Below are positions 33,883-42,120 of a stretch of DNA of 64,000 nucleotides, in pieces. The stretch is from Collinsella sp. GTDB taxonomy: Bacteria; Actinomycetota; Coriobacteriia; Coriobacteriales; Coriobacteriaceae. The DNA is taken from assembly GCA_019414205.1 (NCBI GenBank), contig DXML01000011.1:1-64000 (forward strand), written 5' to 3'. Numbering within the stretch: position 1 is the first letter of the stretch; every line of letters begins with the position of its first letter. The translations under genes were made by a program, and so were the position numbers. The notes under the pieces were generated by a model. The model saw nothing but the letters and a program-made list of their open reading frames with translations, was not told the origin of the DNA and made no database searches.

Positions 33883-34149
33883 TTAGAACGAAAGGTTATC
33901 ATCGGTGTTGGCGGCCTCGCCGTCGGCGAGCACGTCGTTGCCGTCGACGTCCTTAAGGAGCACCGAGACCTTCTGCTCGGCATCGGACAGGCGGGTGCGC
34001 AGGCTTTTGAGGAGCTCGACGCCGCGGGTGTAGCTCTCGAGCGACTCCTCAAGCTCCATATCGCCCGACTCCAGGCTGCGGATGATGAGCTCCAGCTCCT
34101 GCGAGGCCTGCTTGTACGTAAGCTGCTCGACCGGGGTCTTCTCTGCCAT
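33883..34149 (-). CDS. xseB: Exodeoxyribonuclease VII small subunit
   Basis: This 88-residue subunit forms exonuclease VII with XseA, which degrades single-stranded DNA. The core 'QLTYKQASQELELIIRSLESGDMELEESL' is the conserved helical hairpin, and the C-terminal acidic tail is variable in the family. It follows xseA by 42 bases on the same strand. Confidence 0.92.
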   Translation of the reverse strand: MAEKTPVEQLTYKQASQELELIIRSLESGDMELEESLESYTRGVELLKSLRTRLSDAEQKVSVLLKDVDGNDVLADGEAANTDDNLSF

Positions 34150-34191
34150 ATCTGTTTCCTTTCCTAAGGGTCTATCACTGCGAAACGCGGT

Positions 34192-35643
34192 CTACTCGAC
34201 CGTATCGACCGTTGCTGCCACGTTGCCGTCTGCCATGTGCACGCGAATGGCGTCGCCAGGCTTAAAGGTCTTGGCACTCGTAGCCACACCATCATCGCTG
34301 TACGCGATGGAATAGCCGCGAGCAAGCACTTTGAGCGGCGACAGGGCATCGAGCGACGCTGCCGCACGGCTCAGGTCGGACGCTGGCTTGCTGAGCATCG
34401 TGCGTCCTTGATGCTCTAGGCGGGAACTCGCAAGCGTGAGCACATGGCGCTTACCATCGAGCCCCGAGGTGCTTGTAATCAGACGCTCGGGCAAGCGCTC
34501 AAAGTTGGAGCGGAATGTCCCGACCGAGCGTACTATGGCGCCCGACAGGCGATCGGCAGTCAGCGCAAGCTCCGATTCGCGACGCTCGACCATAAATGTG
34601 GGGTCGTTGAGGCACGGGCGACACGCAGCGGCATCGAGCGCATCACCCAAGCGAGCCGTATAGGTATCCCAGGCACGGCGACCGCGCTGATCGAGCATCT
34701 CCAGGTCAACCTGGGCCGACCCAATCATCGATGCCATCGCGGCACCCAGACGCTGATGGCGCGCCTCGAGCACATCGGCCAACTCCGTCATAGCCGGCGC
34801 CACCGATTCTGCCGCCGCCGTGGGCGTGGAGGCGCGTCGGTCGCTCACCATGTCGCAAATCGAGGTATCGGGCTCATGGCCAATGCCGGTCACCACGGGC
34901 ACAGGACAAGCCGCCACCGCGCGGGCAAGCTCCTCGTCATTAAAGGTCATGAGGTCCTCAAAGGAGCCGCCGCCGCGCACCAGCAAAATACAGTCGGGCG
35001 CCGGCGTAATGGAAGCGGCGCGACGCAAGCCATCAATGAGCTCGGCCGGCGCACCCTCGCCTTGAACCTTGGCGCCCACGCAGACAAGCTCGACGAGCGG
35101 GTTGCGACGGCGCAGCGTACGCTTGACGTCGTCGATTACCGCACCCGAAAGCGAGGTGACGACTGCCACACGCGAGCAAAACACCGGAATGCGACGTTTG
35201 CGTGCCTCGTCCATCAGGCCCTCGCGACGCAGCTTTTCGGCCAACTGAGCCACCTGCTGACGCAGCAGGCCCTCCCCCGCCAGCGAGAACGAGCGGGCAA
35301 CGAAGCTCATGCGACCCGTAGGCTTGTAGAGATTGAAGCTGCCCTTAAAGCTCACCTGCATGCCATCACGCAGATCGAAGGTACGCTTAAGGTAGGCGCC
35401 CTTCCAGATGATGCAGTCGACGGCCGCCGAGTCGTCCTTGATTTGGAAGTAGCAGTGGCCGCTTCGGGCATTGGGACCGCGGAAACCCGTGACCTCACCC
35501 AAAACGCTCAGCTGCGGAATGGCATCGAGCGCGCTGGCGGCGATCTCCACCGCTTGGCTCACGCTGAGCTCTTTGCGCTCCTGCTCGTCCGATCCGTCGA
35601 ACTCGGCGGAAACGGTATTGCCGGTCAGATTCCAGCCTGCCAC
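34192..35643 (-). CDS. xseA: Exodeoxyribonuclease VII large subunit
   Basis: The large subunit of exonuclease VII is about 483 residues. An OB-fold domain comes first, with 'LSVSQAVEIAASALDAIPQLSVLGEVTGF' (in two parts) and 'GHCYFQIKDDSAAVDCIIWKG'. The catalytic region contains 'VTSLSGAVIDDVKRTLRRRNP', 'LLVRGGGSFEDLMTFNDEELARA' (family core) and 'GHEPDTSICDMVSDRRASTPTAAAE'. The GTG at 35643 has an AAAGGGGG site four or five bases ahead; the ATG six codons earlier lacks one. xseB follows, so the pair is co-expressed. Confidence 0.93.
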   Translation of the reverse strand: MAGWNLTGNTVSAEFDGSDEQERKELSVSQAVEIAASALDAIPQLSVLGEVTGFRGPNARSGHCYFQIKDDSAAVDCIIWKGAYLKRTFDLRDGMQVSFKGSFNLYKPTGRMSFVARSFSLAGEGLLRQQVAQLAEKLRREGLMDEARKRRIPVFCSRVAVVTSLSGAVIDDVKRTLRRRNPLVELVCVGAKVQGEGAPAELIDGLRRAASITPAPDCILLVRGGGSFEDLMTFNDEELARAVAACPVPVVTGIGHEPDTSICDMVSDRRASTPTAAAESVAPAMTELADVLEARHQRLGAAMASMIGSAQVDLEMLDQRGRRAWDTYTARLGDALDAAACRPCLNDPTFMVERRESELALTADRLSGAIVRSVGTFRSNFERLPERLITSTSGLDGKRHVLTLASSRLEHQGRTMLSKPASDLSRAAASLDALSPLKVLARGYSIAYSDDGVATSAKTFKPGDAIRVHMADGNVAATVDTVE

Positions 35644-35758
35644 GCAGCCCCCTTTCGTCATCGTGCACATGGGCTCCGGCCCTGCGCTAATTCAAGTCCA
35701 ACACATAGTACAGCGCCGCGGGGACACAAATCCCCACGGCGCCCAGCGACCCAATTTG

Positions 35759-36463
35759 TTATCGGTTGGAGTTTCTGTTGTAACGAGCCATAAGGTAGAG
35801 CAGCTGAATGATCGAAGTGAGCGCTGCGGCAACATAGGTAAGCGCAGCGGCCGTCAGCACCTTCTTGGCACCGTTGACCTGCTTGGAGCTCATACCCGAC
35901 TGCTCAATATACGCCACGGCGCGCCGACTGGCATCAATCTCAACCGGCAGCGTAACCAGCTGGAACAGCACGCTAAACGAGAAGAAGATCAGTGCGAGGG
36001 TCGTGAGTCCCGCGATGTTCATAAACAGGCCCATGAGCAGCACGATGGTCCAAGTGTTCTGGGTAAAGTTGACGACCGGCACGAGGGCGGTGCGTACCTT
36101 CATCATGGCATAACCACTTTGACGCTGAGCGGCGTGACCCGCCTCGTGACAAGCGACAGCAACGCTTGCGACCGAGCCGCCCGAACGGTTGGAATCCGAC
36201 AGATACAGATTGTTGTCCTGCGGGTTGTAGTGGTCGGTAAGCTCACCAGCGACCCCCTTGATACCCACGGCATTGCAGCCGTTGGCGTCGAGCATGCGGC
36301 GAGCGACCGTGGCGCCCGTGTCGCCGTCCGAGCGAACCTTGGACCACGTCTTGTACGTCGAATTGATATAGCTCTGCGCGGCAAGGCCAAGCACTGTGCA
36401 GACAAGAACAACCAGCAGGTACAGCGGGTCGATGCCAAAGCCGTATCCATAGTAGTAGGGCAT
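35759..36463 (-). CDS. Membrane zinc metallopeptidase (YugP-like)
   Basis: This 234-residue membrane protein is of the neutral zinc metallopeptidase type 2 family (YugP). A first membrane segment, 'LYLLVVLVCTVLGLAAQSYI', is followed by the zinc site 'VAVACHEAGHAAQRQSGYA' with HEAGH. Three more hydrophobic segments follow. The active site probably faces the cytoplasm or membrane. Substrates are unknown. It lies between xseA and rnd with gaps of about 70-115 bases. Confidence 0.88.
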   Translation of the reverse strand: MPYYYGYGFGIDPLYLLVVLVCTVLGLAAQSYINSTYKTWSKVRSDGDTGATVARRMLDANGCNAVGIKGVAGELTDHYNPQDNNLYLSDSNRSGGSVASVAVACHEAGHAAQRQSGYAMMKVRTALVPVVNFTQNTWTIVLLMGLFMNIAGLTTLALIFFSFSVLFQLVTLPVEIDASRRAVAYIEQSGMSSKQVNGAKKVLTAAALTYVAAALTSIIQLLYLMARYNRNSNR

Positions 36464-36531
36464 ACGAATTCCTCCGAATCGAGTTACACATTGGAGGCAT
36501 TTTACCCACTCGTCCAGCCAACTAGGCTTCC

Positions 36532-37665
36532 CTATAACAACTCAATCTTTCCGTCCTTCACCGTCAGCCCCATATTGCCGGAAAGCAGATCGTCCAGACG
36601 CGAGCCCACAAGCTCAAAACGCCAGCCTTCGCGCAGGGGACTCTGCTCGGGATGCTCAATGTAGTCGGCCAGGTCATCGCGCGAGGCAATAACCGAGGTC
36701 GCCACTCCCGAGCGTTCGGCAACCAGGCGGATGAGCGCATACATAAGGTCCGTCACGCTCTCCAGCTCCGGCGAGATCTGACGGTGCCCGCGCACCATGA
36801 GCGGCAGGCGATCGTGCGGGCAGCTCGCGCCGCGCTTGATGGCCATGAGTGCGCCGTCCACATCGCGCTCCCCCAGCTGATCGGTACCGCGAATGCTACG
36901 GAACTCCTCAACGCGCACGGGATTGCGCTTAACGAGCGCCAGCAGCGTGTCGTCGGACATGACCCACTTGCGCGGGATGTTACGGCGCTCGGCGCGGTCC
37001 TCGCGCCAGGCGGCGAGCTCGCGCGCGATGCCCAACTGGTGACGGCTGCACGAATTGATGCGTTTGACCTTACGGAACGCCTCGTGGCGATCGGCGCGAT
37101 AGTGCGACTCGTCGGCCAGCGGGCGCAACTCGTCGAGCACCCAGTCCACACGGCCCAGCTCGCGCAGGCGACTCATCATCTCGGTATAGGCGACGATCAA
37201 GTACTTGACGTCATCGATCGCGTACTCAATCTGCTTATCGGTCAGCGGGCGGCGCGACCAATCGGTCAGTGACTCGGTTTTGGGCAATGAGACGCCGCAG
37301 AACGTCTGCACGAGCGCGCCGTAGGAAATCTGCTGGCGCTCGCCCAAGAAGGCGGCGGCCACCTGCGTGTCAAAAATGGGACGCGGCAGCACGCCCACGG
37401 TATGGAGCATAACCTCCATGTCCTGCGAGCAGGCATGGAAGACCTTGATCACGCTCTCGTCGGCCATAAGCTCGGCAAGCGGCGACAGGTCGTCGATCAC
37501 CAGCGGATCGACAGCGACACTCTCGGCGGGGGTGGCAATCTGGACCAGGCACAGGCGCGGATGAAACGTGCGCTCGCGCAAAAACTCGGTGTCGACGGCG
37601 ATCGCGTCGAACTCGCGGGCGCGCTGGCAAAAGTCGACCAGAGCCTGATGTGTGGAAATGTACAT
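36532..37665 (-). CDS. rnd: Ribonuclease D
   Basis: This 3'-5' exoribonuclease of about 377 residues trims tRNA and other small RNA. The DEDD residues are visible: 'AIAVDTEFLRERTF' (Asp, Glu), 'VFHACSQDMEVM' (Asp) and 'YAIDDVKYLIVAY' (Asp, with Tyr of the DEDDy type). An HRDC-like helical domain follows around residues 205-290. The start at 37665 matches the family's N terminus, but its ribosome site is weak; a start 12 codons earlier remains possible. Confidence 0.9.
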   Translation of the reverse strand: MYISTHQALVDFCQRAREFDAIAVDTEFLRERTFHPRLCLVQIATPAESVAVDPLVIDDLSPLAELMADESVIKVFHACSQDMEVMLHTVGVLPRPIFDTQVAAAFLGERQQISYGALVQTFCGVSLPKTESLTDWSRRPLTDKQIEYAIDDVKYLIVAYTEMMSRLRELGRVDWVLDELRPLADESHYRADRHEAFRKVKRINSCSRHQLGIARELAAWREDRAERRNIPRKWVMSDDTLLALVKRNPVRVEEFRSIRGTDQLGERDVDGALMAIKRGASCPHDRLPLMVRGHRQISPELESVTDLMYALIRLVAERSGVATSVIASRDDLADYIEHPEQSPLREGWRFELVGSRLDDLLSGNMGLTVKDGKIELL

Positions 37666-37763
37666 ATCAACCCATCGAATAAGGTTAGGCCCGAAAAACA
37701 CGGGTAGGATATCGGCATTGCCCTACAACTATACTCGGTTAGTCACAGAACGGGAACGTAAGT

Positions 37764-38681
37764 ATGCGCTGCCTTATCATCCACAATCCGGCATCGGGTC
37801 CCAGCTCAGATGAAATCTACGCATTCACGCACGCCCTTGCACAGGGCGGCGACGAAGTCGTGATGCGCTTTATCGGCGATGGCATGGAGCCCGAGGACGC
37901 CGTGGCAGACGTTCGCGAGTTCGACCGCGTGGTCGTCTCGGGCGGCGACGGCACCGTCTCCAACGTGCTCGACCAGATGCGCGGCTGCGGCGTCCCCACG
38001 CTCGTCTTCCCCTCCGGCACGGCCTGCCTGTTCTTTAACAACATCGGCAATGCCCCCGAGGCAGCGGCGCTTGCCAAGGCATGTCGCGCCGGCCGCACGG
38101 TCAAAGTAGACATGGGCGAGCTCTTTTGGCTCGACGAGAACGGCAACGAAAAGCGCCATGGCTTTATCATCATCGCCGGTTCGGGCTTTGACGCCGAGAT
38201 CATGATGAAGGCCGCCCCCACCAAAAACGACATCGGCGAGATCGCCTACTTCCTCTCCGCTCTCGCCACGCCCAACCCCACGGTGGCGCACTTTACCATT
38301 GAGCATGATGGCATTGTTGAGGAGCTCGACGGCATCTGCTGCATGGCGGGCAACACGTCTGTCATCCAAAACGACATCAACCTGTTCCCCAACTGCCGTA
38401 TGAACGACGGCATGGTCGACATCGTCGTTATTGAGCCCGTGCGCACGGTGCAGTTGCTCCCCACGGTAATCACCGCCGCGCTCGACCCCGCCGGCAAGGT
38501 ACTCGGCCGCCCGCAGTTTAAGATCATCCAGACCAAAGAAGCCAAGATTACCTGCACGCCATCGCTCGGTATGCAGTTTGATGGCGAGATCATTTCCAGC
38601 AACTCCGGCGTCTTTGGCGCCCGCGCGCTACCGCAATGCCTTGATATCATCGTCGACGAATTCTCGCCGCTCGGAAAATAG
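37764..38681 (+). CDS. Diacylglycerol kinase family lipid kinase
   Basis: This 305-residue protein has the catalytic domain of diacylglycerol/lipid kinases (YegS/DgkB type). 'MRCLIIHNPASGP' opens it, 'VVVSGGDGTVSNVLDQM' carries the nucleotide-binding GGDGT, and 'VFPSGTACLFFNN' replaces the usual 'PxGTxNDFA', with Ala-Cys where Asn-Asp is common. 'GSGFDAEIMMKA' and 'MQFDGEII' are further family motifs. It likely recycles diacylglycerol for phospholipid synthesis; the changed loop leaves the lipid substrate open. A 30-codon membrane peptide follows after ten bases. Confidence 0.88.
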   Translation: MRCLIIHNPASGPSSDEIYAFTHALAQGGDEVVMRFIGDGMEPEDAVADVREFDRVVVSGGDGTVSNVLDQMRGCGVPTLVFPSGTACLFFNNIGNAPEAAALAKACRAGRTVKVDMGELFWLDENGNEKRHGFIIIAGSGFDAEIMMKAAPTKNDIGEIAYFLSALATPNPTVAHFTIEHDGIVEELDGICCMAGNTSVIQNDINLFPNCRMNDGMVDIVVIEPVRTVQLLPTVITAALDPAGKVLGRPQFKIIQTKEAKITCTPSLGMQFDGEIISSNSGVFGARALPQCLDIIVDEFSPLGK

Positions 38682-38691
38682 GAGGACCCCC

Positions 38692-38784
38692 GTGAACGAC
38701 AACCCCATCCTTGGCTTTATCGTCATCGTTTTGGCCATGCTCGTCGGCTATGCCATTAACGTGATTCACCGTCGAAAGAAGTAG
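38692..38784 (+). CDS. Small single-span membrane protein, 30 residues
   Basis: A GTG start with an ideal AGGAGG site begins ten bases after the lipid kinase stop. The product runs 'NDNPILGFIVIVLAMLVGYA' and ends in 'HRRKK'. That is one hydrophobic segment with a basic tail, so an N-out, C-in orientation is expected by the positive-inside rule. It is followed by a strong terminator, so it closes the kinase unit. Function is unknown; a partner of the membrane-associated kinase is a reasonable guess. Confidence 0.72.
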   Translation: MNDNPILGFIVIVLAMLVGYAINVIHRRKK

Positions 38785-38813
38785 CCATTACTCTTAGACG
38801 GCCCGTGCAGCCC

Positions 38814-38863
38814 GGACCCCTCGCCGGCATGAAACCACATGCCGGCGAGGGGTCCGCTTTTTT
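38814..38863 (+). terminator. Intrinsic terminator of the lipid kinase unit
   Basis: GGACCCCTCGCCGGCAT pairs with ATGCCGGCGAGGGGTCC, followed by GCTTTTTT. It is strong and well formed. Confidence 0.92.
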
Positions 38864-39078
38864 CTTGACGCTTTATTTAGCTACATTTTTCGCTGGCGTT
38901 ATACAAATTGATTTCCCACTAAATGAGTTCAATTTACCGTTAATCGCATATTTCGCTACGCTTATCGAGTAAATAACTTTCATGAATGTATATTGTTTCG
39001 AATTCGTTACGCTTGGGGAGAGTATTTATTGGCTGAAGCCCTCTGGAGACAGAGGGCTTTCGCACGCTGGGAGGGAAC

Positions 39079-40935
39079 ATGAGTAAAACTCATCCCGTCA
39101 ACGCGCTCAAGAAGCTTGGCATAGGCCTTGCATTTGGAGCTGCAACCATCATGTCCATGCCGACATCTGCGCTCGCCTGCACGCAGATGTACATGGGCAA
39201 CAAGCTGACGGCCGACGGTGACACGTACTATGGCCGCGCCGAGGACTTCGATAAGCGCTACCTCAAGCACTTTGGCATTGAGCCTTCTCACGGCCCGGGG
39301 CATACGTACGGCTCGGACGAGTCCGCATTCATGTATACCTCGACCAAGACCACGTATCGCTACACCTATGTACGCGACCATCCCTCCCAGTGGCACGGGC
39401 GCTATGATGCCTACTCTGAGGCAGGCATCAATGAGAAGGGCGTGTCCTGCTCCGCAACGCTGACCACCGGCATGAATGCTGATGCTGAGGCAGCAGACCC
39501 CCTGACCAAAACCGGTATTGGCGAGTACAGCTACGGCAGCGTTATCTTAGGTGAAAGCGCCAATGCACGTGAGGGCGTCGAGCTCCTCGGCAAGATCATC
39601 GACGAGCAGGGCGCCTGCGGCAACGATCAGATTATCATCGCCGACAGCAACGAGACTTGGCTGTTTGCCGCACTTTCCGGCCACCAGTGGATCGCCATGA
39701 GGCTCACTGACGATATCGCCTCGCTCAACCCCAACATCGGCAACCTCAACTACAAGGTTGACCTCACCGACACCGCGAACTGTCTCCACTCTGCGACCAT
39801 CGAGTCCATGCCTAAGGAGAATGGCTTCGCCAAGTACTTCGATGACGGTCAATTTGACGTTGCCCAGACCTACGGCGAGGCAATTAGCGAAAAGGCCATG
39901 CATTCTTGGGCCCGTTATGTCCAGGGTCGCGCCTACTTCGGTGTGCCGCTCACCGAGGGCACCGACTACGAGATCGTCAAGGACGAGCGCGAAGATGCTC
40001 GTGCCACGACCGGCGCCCTGGTTAGCAAGGCGCAGCCGCTGTTCTTCCAGCCCGGCAAGTCCGACTGGAACACCTTTGAGATGATCCGCGCGTTTGGCAA
40101 CCGCGGCGAGAAGGTCCCGGGCCTCAACGCCAACACCGACGGCGCCTACGCCATTGGTACCGAGACCAACACCGAGGTCAATCTCTTCCAGATCCGTCAG
40201 GGCATGGACCCCGAGATCGCGACCATCCAGTGGGAGATGCTCTCCCGCGCCGCCTACTCCGTCGCCATCCCCTACTACTCCGCACTGCTCACCGAGGTTA
40301 GCCCGTACTACAGCGACCAGACCGTCTCCTTCGATCACTGCGAAGAGGAGGACATCGTGAAAAACGAGGAGCCCGAGAACTCCATCAACTATGTCCTCAT
40401 GGACATCAGCTCCCTGTGCTTCGAGCACCGTGAGCAGCTCGGCACCGGCGTTCGCGCCTACCTCGACGCTCTCCAGAACGAGCTCATCGAGCAGAACCTC
40501 GAGGTCGACAAGGCCATGCTCGCCGAGACCACCACTGAGGGCCGCACCGCCCTGGCCAACAAGGCCGGCAACGCTGCCACCAAGAACACCTATGTCAAGT
40601 GCAAGGCCCTGCTTCAGGAGATGCGCGCTTATCTGAAGGCTGAGGACTTCAGCAAGCCCTTCACCCCGAGCGACCTGAACACCGAGACCAACGGCCTCAA
40701 GGTGTCCATCACCTACGCCAAGGACGCCCTCGCTGCCGAGCAGCCCGGTACCCCCGACAAGCCCACCAAGCCGAGCACCACGACCACGGTGACCACCAAC
40801 AAGACGAACACCAAGGGCAACCTGCCCACCACCGGTGACCGTTTTGATGGCCGCATGGTGGCTGCGTTCGCCGCTGCCGGCGTCGTCGTCATCTCCGCAG
40901 GCGGTTACTTCCTCTACCGTCGCAATAAGGAGTAA
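39079..40935 (+). CDS. Secreted, LPXTG-anchored C69 family dipeptidase
   Basis: This exported peptidase of 618 residues belongs to family C69 (PepD type, Ntn hydrolase). The signal peptide spans about residues 1-33 and ends in 'SALA'; cleavage leaves Cys34 of 'CTQMYMGNKLTADGDTYYGR' as the N-terminal nucleophile, the state the family needs for activity. The peptidase body runs to about residue 470; a helical and Thr/Pro-rich spacer follows, then the sortase motif LPTTG (582-586), a hydrophobic segment and 'YRRNKE'. So it is covalently displayed on the wall and should release dipeptides outside the cell. A good GGGAGG site precedes the ATG. Confidence 0.92.
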   Translation: MSKTHPVNALKKLGIGLAFGAATIMSMPTSALACTQMYMGNKLTADGDTYYGRAEDFDKRYLKHFGIEPSHGPGHTYGSDESAFMYTSTKTTYRYTYVRDHPSQWHGRYDAYSEAGINEKGVSCSATLTTGMNADAEAADPLTKTGIGEYSYGSVILGESANAREGVELLGKIIDEQGACGNDQIIIADSNETWLFAALSGHQWIAMRLTDDIASLNPNIGNLNYKVDLTDTANCLHSATIESMPKENGFAKYFDDGQFDVAQTYGEAISEKAMHSWARYVQGRAYFGVPLTEGTDYEIVKDEREDARATTGALVSKAQPLFFQPGKSDWNTFEMIRAFGNRGEKVPGLNANTDGAYAIGTETNTEVNLFQIRQGMDPEIATIQWEMLSRAAYSVAIPYYSALLTEVSPYYSDQTVSFDHCEEEDIVKNEEPENSINYVLMDISSLCFEHREQLGTGVRAYLDALQNELIEQNLEVDKAMLAETTTEGRTALANKAGNAATKNTYVKCKALLQEMRAYLKAEDFSKPFTPSDLNTETNGLKVSITYAKDALAAEQPGTPDKPTKPSTTTTVTTNKTNTKGNLPTTGDRFDGRMVAAFAAAGVVVISAGGYFLYRRNKE

Positions 40936-40947
40936 CGTCTTAGCTGA

Positions 40948-40979
40948 GCGGGCGAGGCAGCCATGGCAGCCTCGCCCGC
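40948..40979 (+). terminator. Hairpin after the C69 peptidase gene
   Basis: GCGGGCGAGGC pairs with GCCTCGCCCGC around GCCATGGC. No clear T tract follows, so it may be a stability hairpin. Confidence 0.5.
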
Positions 40980-41055
40980 TTAGCCCGCTCTTTTGACCGA
41001 CGGGAAACCCGCCTGAAATCTTTTTAAAAAAGATTTCCCCGCACACACTTCGCTG

Positions 41056-41064
41056 TGCTATAGT
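41056..41064 (+). promoter_or_regulatory. Extended -10 promoter of the trp transport operon
   Basis: TGCTATAGT fits an extended -10 box (TG-n-TATAGT). No good -35 is seen. The transcript would start near 41071, about 50 bases before the Trp leader peptide. Confidence 0.55.
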
Positions 41065-41122
41065 GCAGCGCAACAGCAATCAGGTGCTACCGCGCCACGG
41101 CATCACGAAAGGAGCCACCAAC

Positions 41123-41191
41123 ATGAAGAACACGATGAAGTCTCTCAACAACTGGTGGTGGCGTGATGCGAATACGATCGGTCGACAGTGA
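41123..41191 (+). CDS. Tryptophan leader peptide, 22 residues
   Basis: An ORF of 22 codons begins at an ATG preceded by AAAGGAG and ends at a TGA. Codons 11-13 are TGG TGG TGG, giving 'LNNWWWRDANTIG' within the peptide. About 35 bases after the stop comes an intrinsic terminator, then trpP. This is the layout of ribosome-mediated attenuation: when charged Trp-tRNA is scarce, the ribosome stalls at the Trp codons and an antiterminator forms. It supports tryptophan as the cargo of the ECF transporter downstream. The alternative pairing was not worked out. Confidence 0.85.
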   Translation: MKNTMKSLNNWWWRDANTIGRQ

Positions 41192-41227
41192 GTCCCTCAC
41201 GCCTGTTTTTGCGCTCTAGGTGATTGG

Positions 41228-41258
41228 AAGGCCTCCGGTTTCGACCGGGGGCCTTTTT
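41228..41258 (+). terminator. Attenuator terminator before trpP
   Basis: AAGGCCTCCGGT pairs with ACCGGGGGCCTT around a TTCG loop, followed by TTTTT. It lies between the Trp leader peptide and trpP, so it acts as the attenuator. Confidence 0.88.
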
Positions 41259-41335
41259 CTATCTCGAGCCCGATCGCATTCGCATCACGCGCCTCCGCTT
41301 TTCTCTTGCAATCCCCTTCCGAAAGGATTTTCACC

Positions 41336-41908
41336 ATGTCTCAGAACACCACCGCCACCCAGCCCCGCACCGTCCATACCGCCGATCGCGGCAAACTCGA
41401 TGTCCGCGCCCTCGTCCTGCTCGCCATCCTGCTCGCCGCCGGCTTCATCCTCAACTTCACCGTCGGCAAGGCAATCTCGGGCATCTCGGGCGGCATGATC
41501 AGCCCCGAGTTCATCATCTCGGCCTTCTGCCTCACCATCCTGGTCGTTCGCCCCAACATCGGCCAGGCGCTCGTCATTGGCCTCATCTCGGCTGCTGTGA
41601 TCCAGATCACCACCACTTCGCCGTTCGTCGATTTTGCCGCCGAGGGCATCGCCGCCATGCTCATGGCCGGCATCGTCAACGCCGCCGGCAAGAACGGTCA
41701 GGTCAAGCCCGCCATCGCCATTGTCGCAACCTTCCTGACCACCTTTGTCTCCGGCGCCATCTTCATGGTCATCAAGATGGCCATGCTCGGCGTGGTCGGC
41801 GAGCTCGCCGCCGCCATGTTGCCCGTCGTCGCCATGACCGCCGTCTTTAACGCCATTCTGGTCGGCGCCCTCTACCTGCCCATTCAGAAGGCCCTGAAGC
41901 TCAACTAA
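41336..41908 (+). CDS. trpP: Tryptophan ECF transporter substrate-binding subunit
   Basis: This S component of an energy-coupling factor transporter has 190 residues and five or six membrane segments. Its middle, 'GKAISGISGGMISPEFIISAF' (in parts) and 'VVRPNIGQALVIGLISAAVIQIT', resembles the TrpP family of tryptophan S components. The Trp-codon leader upstream independently points to tryptophan. The ATG at 41336 has an AAAGGA site. The ATPase and EcfT genes follow after a 210-base gap with two palindromes, so a dedicated ECF module is likely. Confidence 0.85.
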   Translation: MSQNTTATQPRTVHTADRGKLDVRALVLLAILLAAGFILNFTVGKAISGISGGMISPEFIISAFCLTILVVRPNIGQALVIGLISAAVIQITTTSPFVDFAAEGIAAMLMAGIVNAAGKNGQVKPAIAIVATFLTTFVSGAIFMVIKMAMLGVVGELAAAMLPVVAMTAVFNAILVGALYLPIQKALKLN

Positions 41909-41914
41909 CCTGCT

Positions 41915-42015
41915 CGGCTTTACGAGCCACCCCATCTTGGCGTTCATTCGTCGCTCGCGTACCCAAGTACGCTTCGCTCCTCTTTCGCGCCAACCTGGGG
42001 CCCCTCGTAAAGCCG
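41915..42015. repeat. Large palindromic element with nested GCGTAC hairpin (type K)
   Basis: CGGCTTTACGAG at 41915-41926 pairs with CTCGTAAAGCCG at 42004-42015. Inside, CCCCA/TGGGG and TTGGCG/CGCCAA pair, and at the centre GCGTAC-CCAA-GTACGC forms a perfect hairpin flanked by TCGCTC and TTCGCTCC. The nested symmetry suggests a folded RNA or a mobile palindrome. It follows the trpP stop by six bases. Confidence 0.5.
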
Positions 42016-42058
42016 TCTCCGTGCTCCACCGGCAAAGACTGTCCCAAACAGTTAACTC

Positions 42059-42102
42059 TTGGGGACGTTCTTAAACGACTAGTCATGTAAGAACGTCCCC
42101 AA
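42059..42102. repeat. GGGGACGTTCTTA palindrome (type D)
   Basis: TTGGGGACGTTCTTA pairs perfectly with TAAGAACGTCCCCAA around a 14-base loop that contains the palindrome GACTAGTC. A small ACTGT-CCCAA-ACAGT hairpin lies just before it (about 42038-42052). It lies 18 bases upstream of the ecfA start and could affect its expression. Confidence 0.6.
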
Positions 42103-42120
42103 TGACTATGAAAGGTATCC

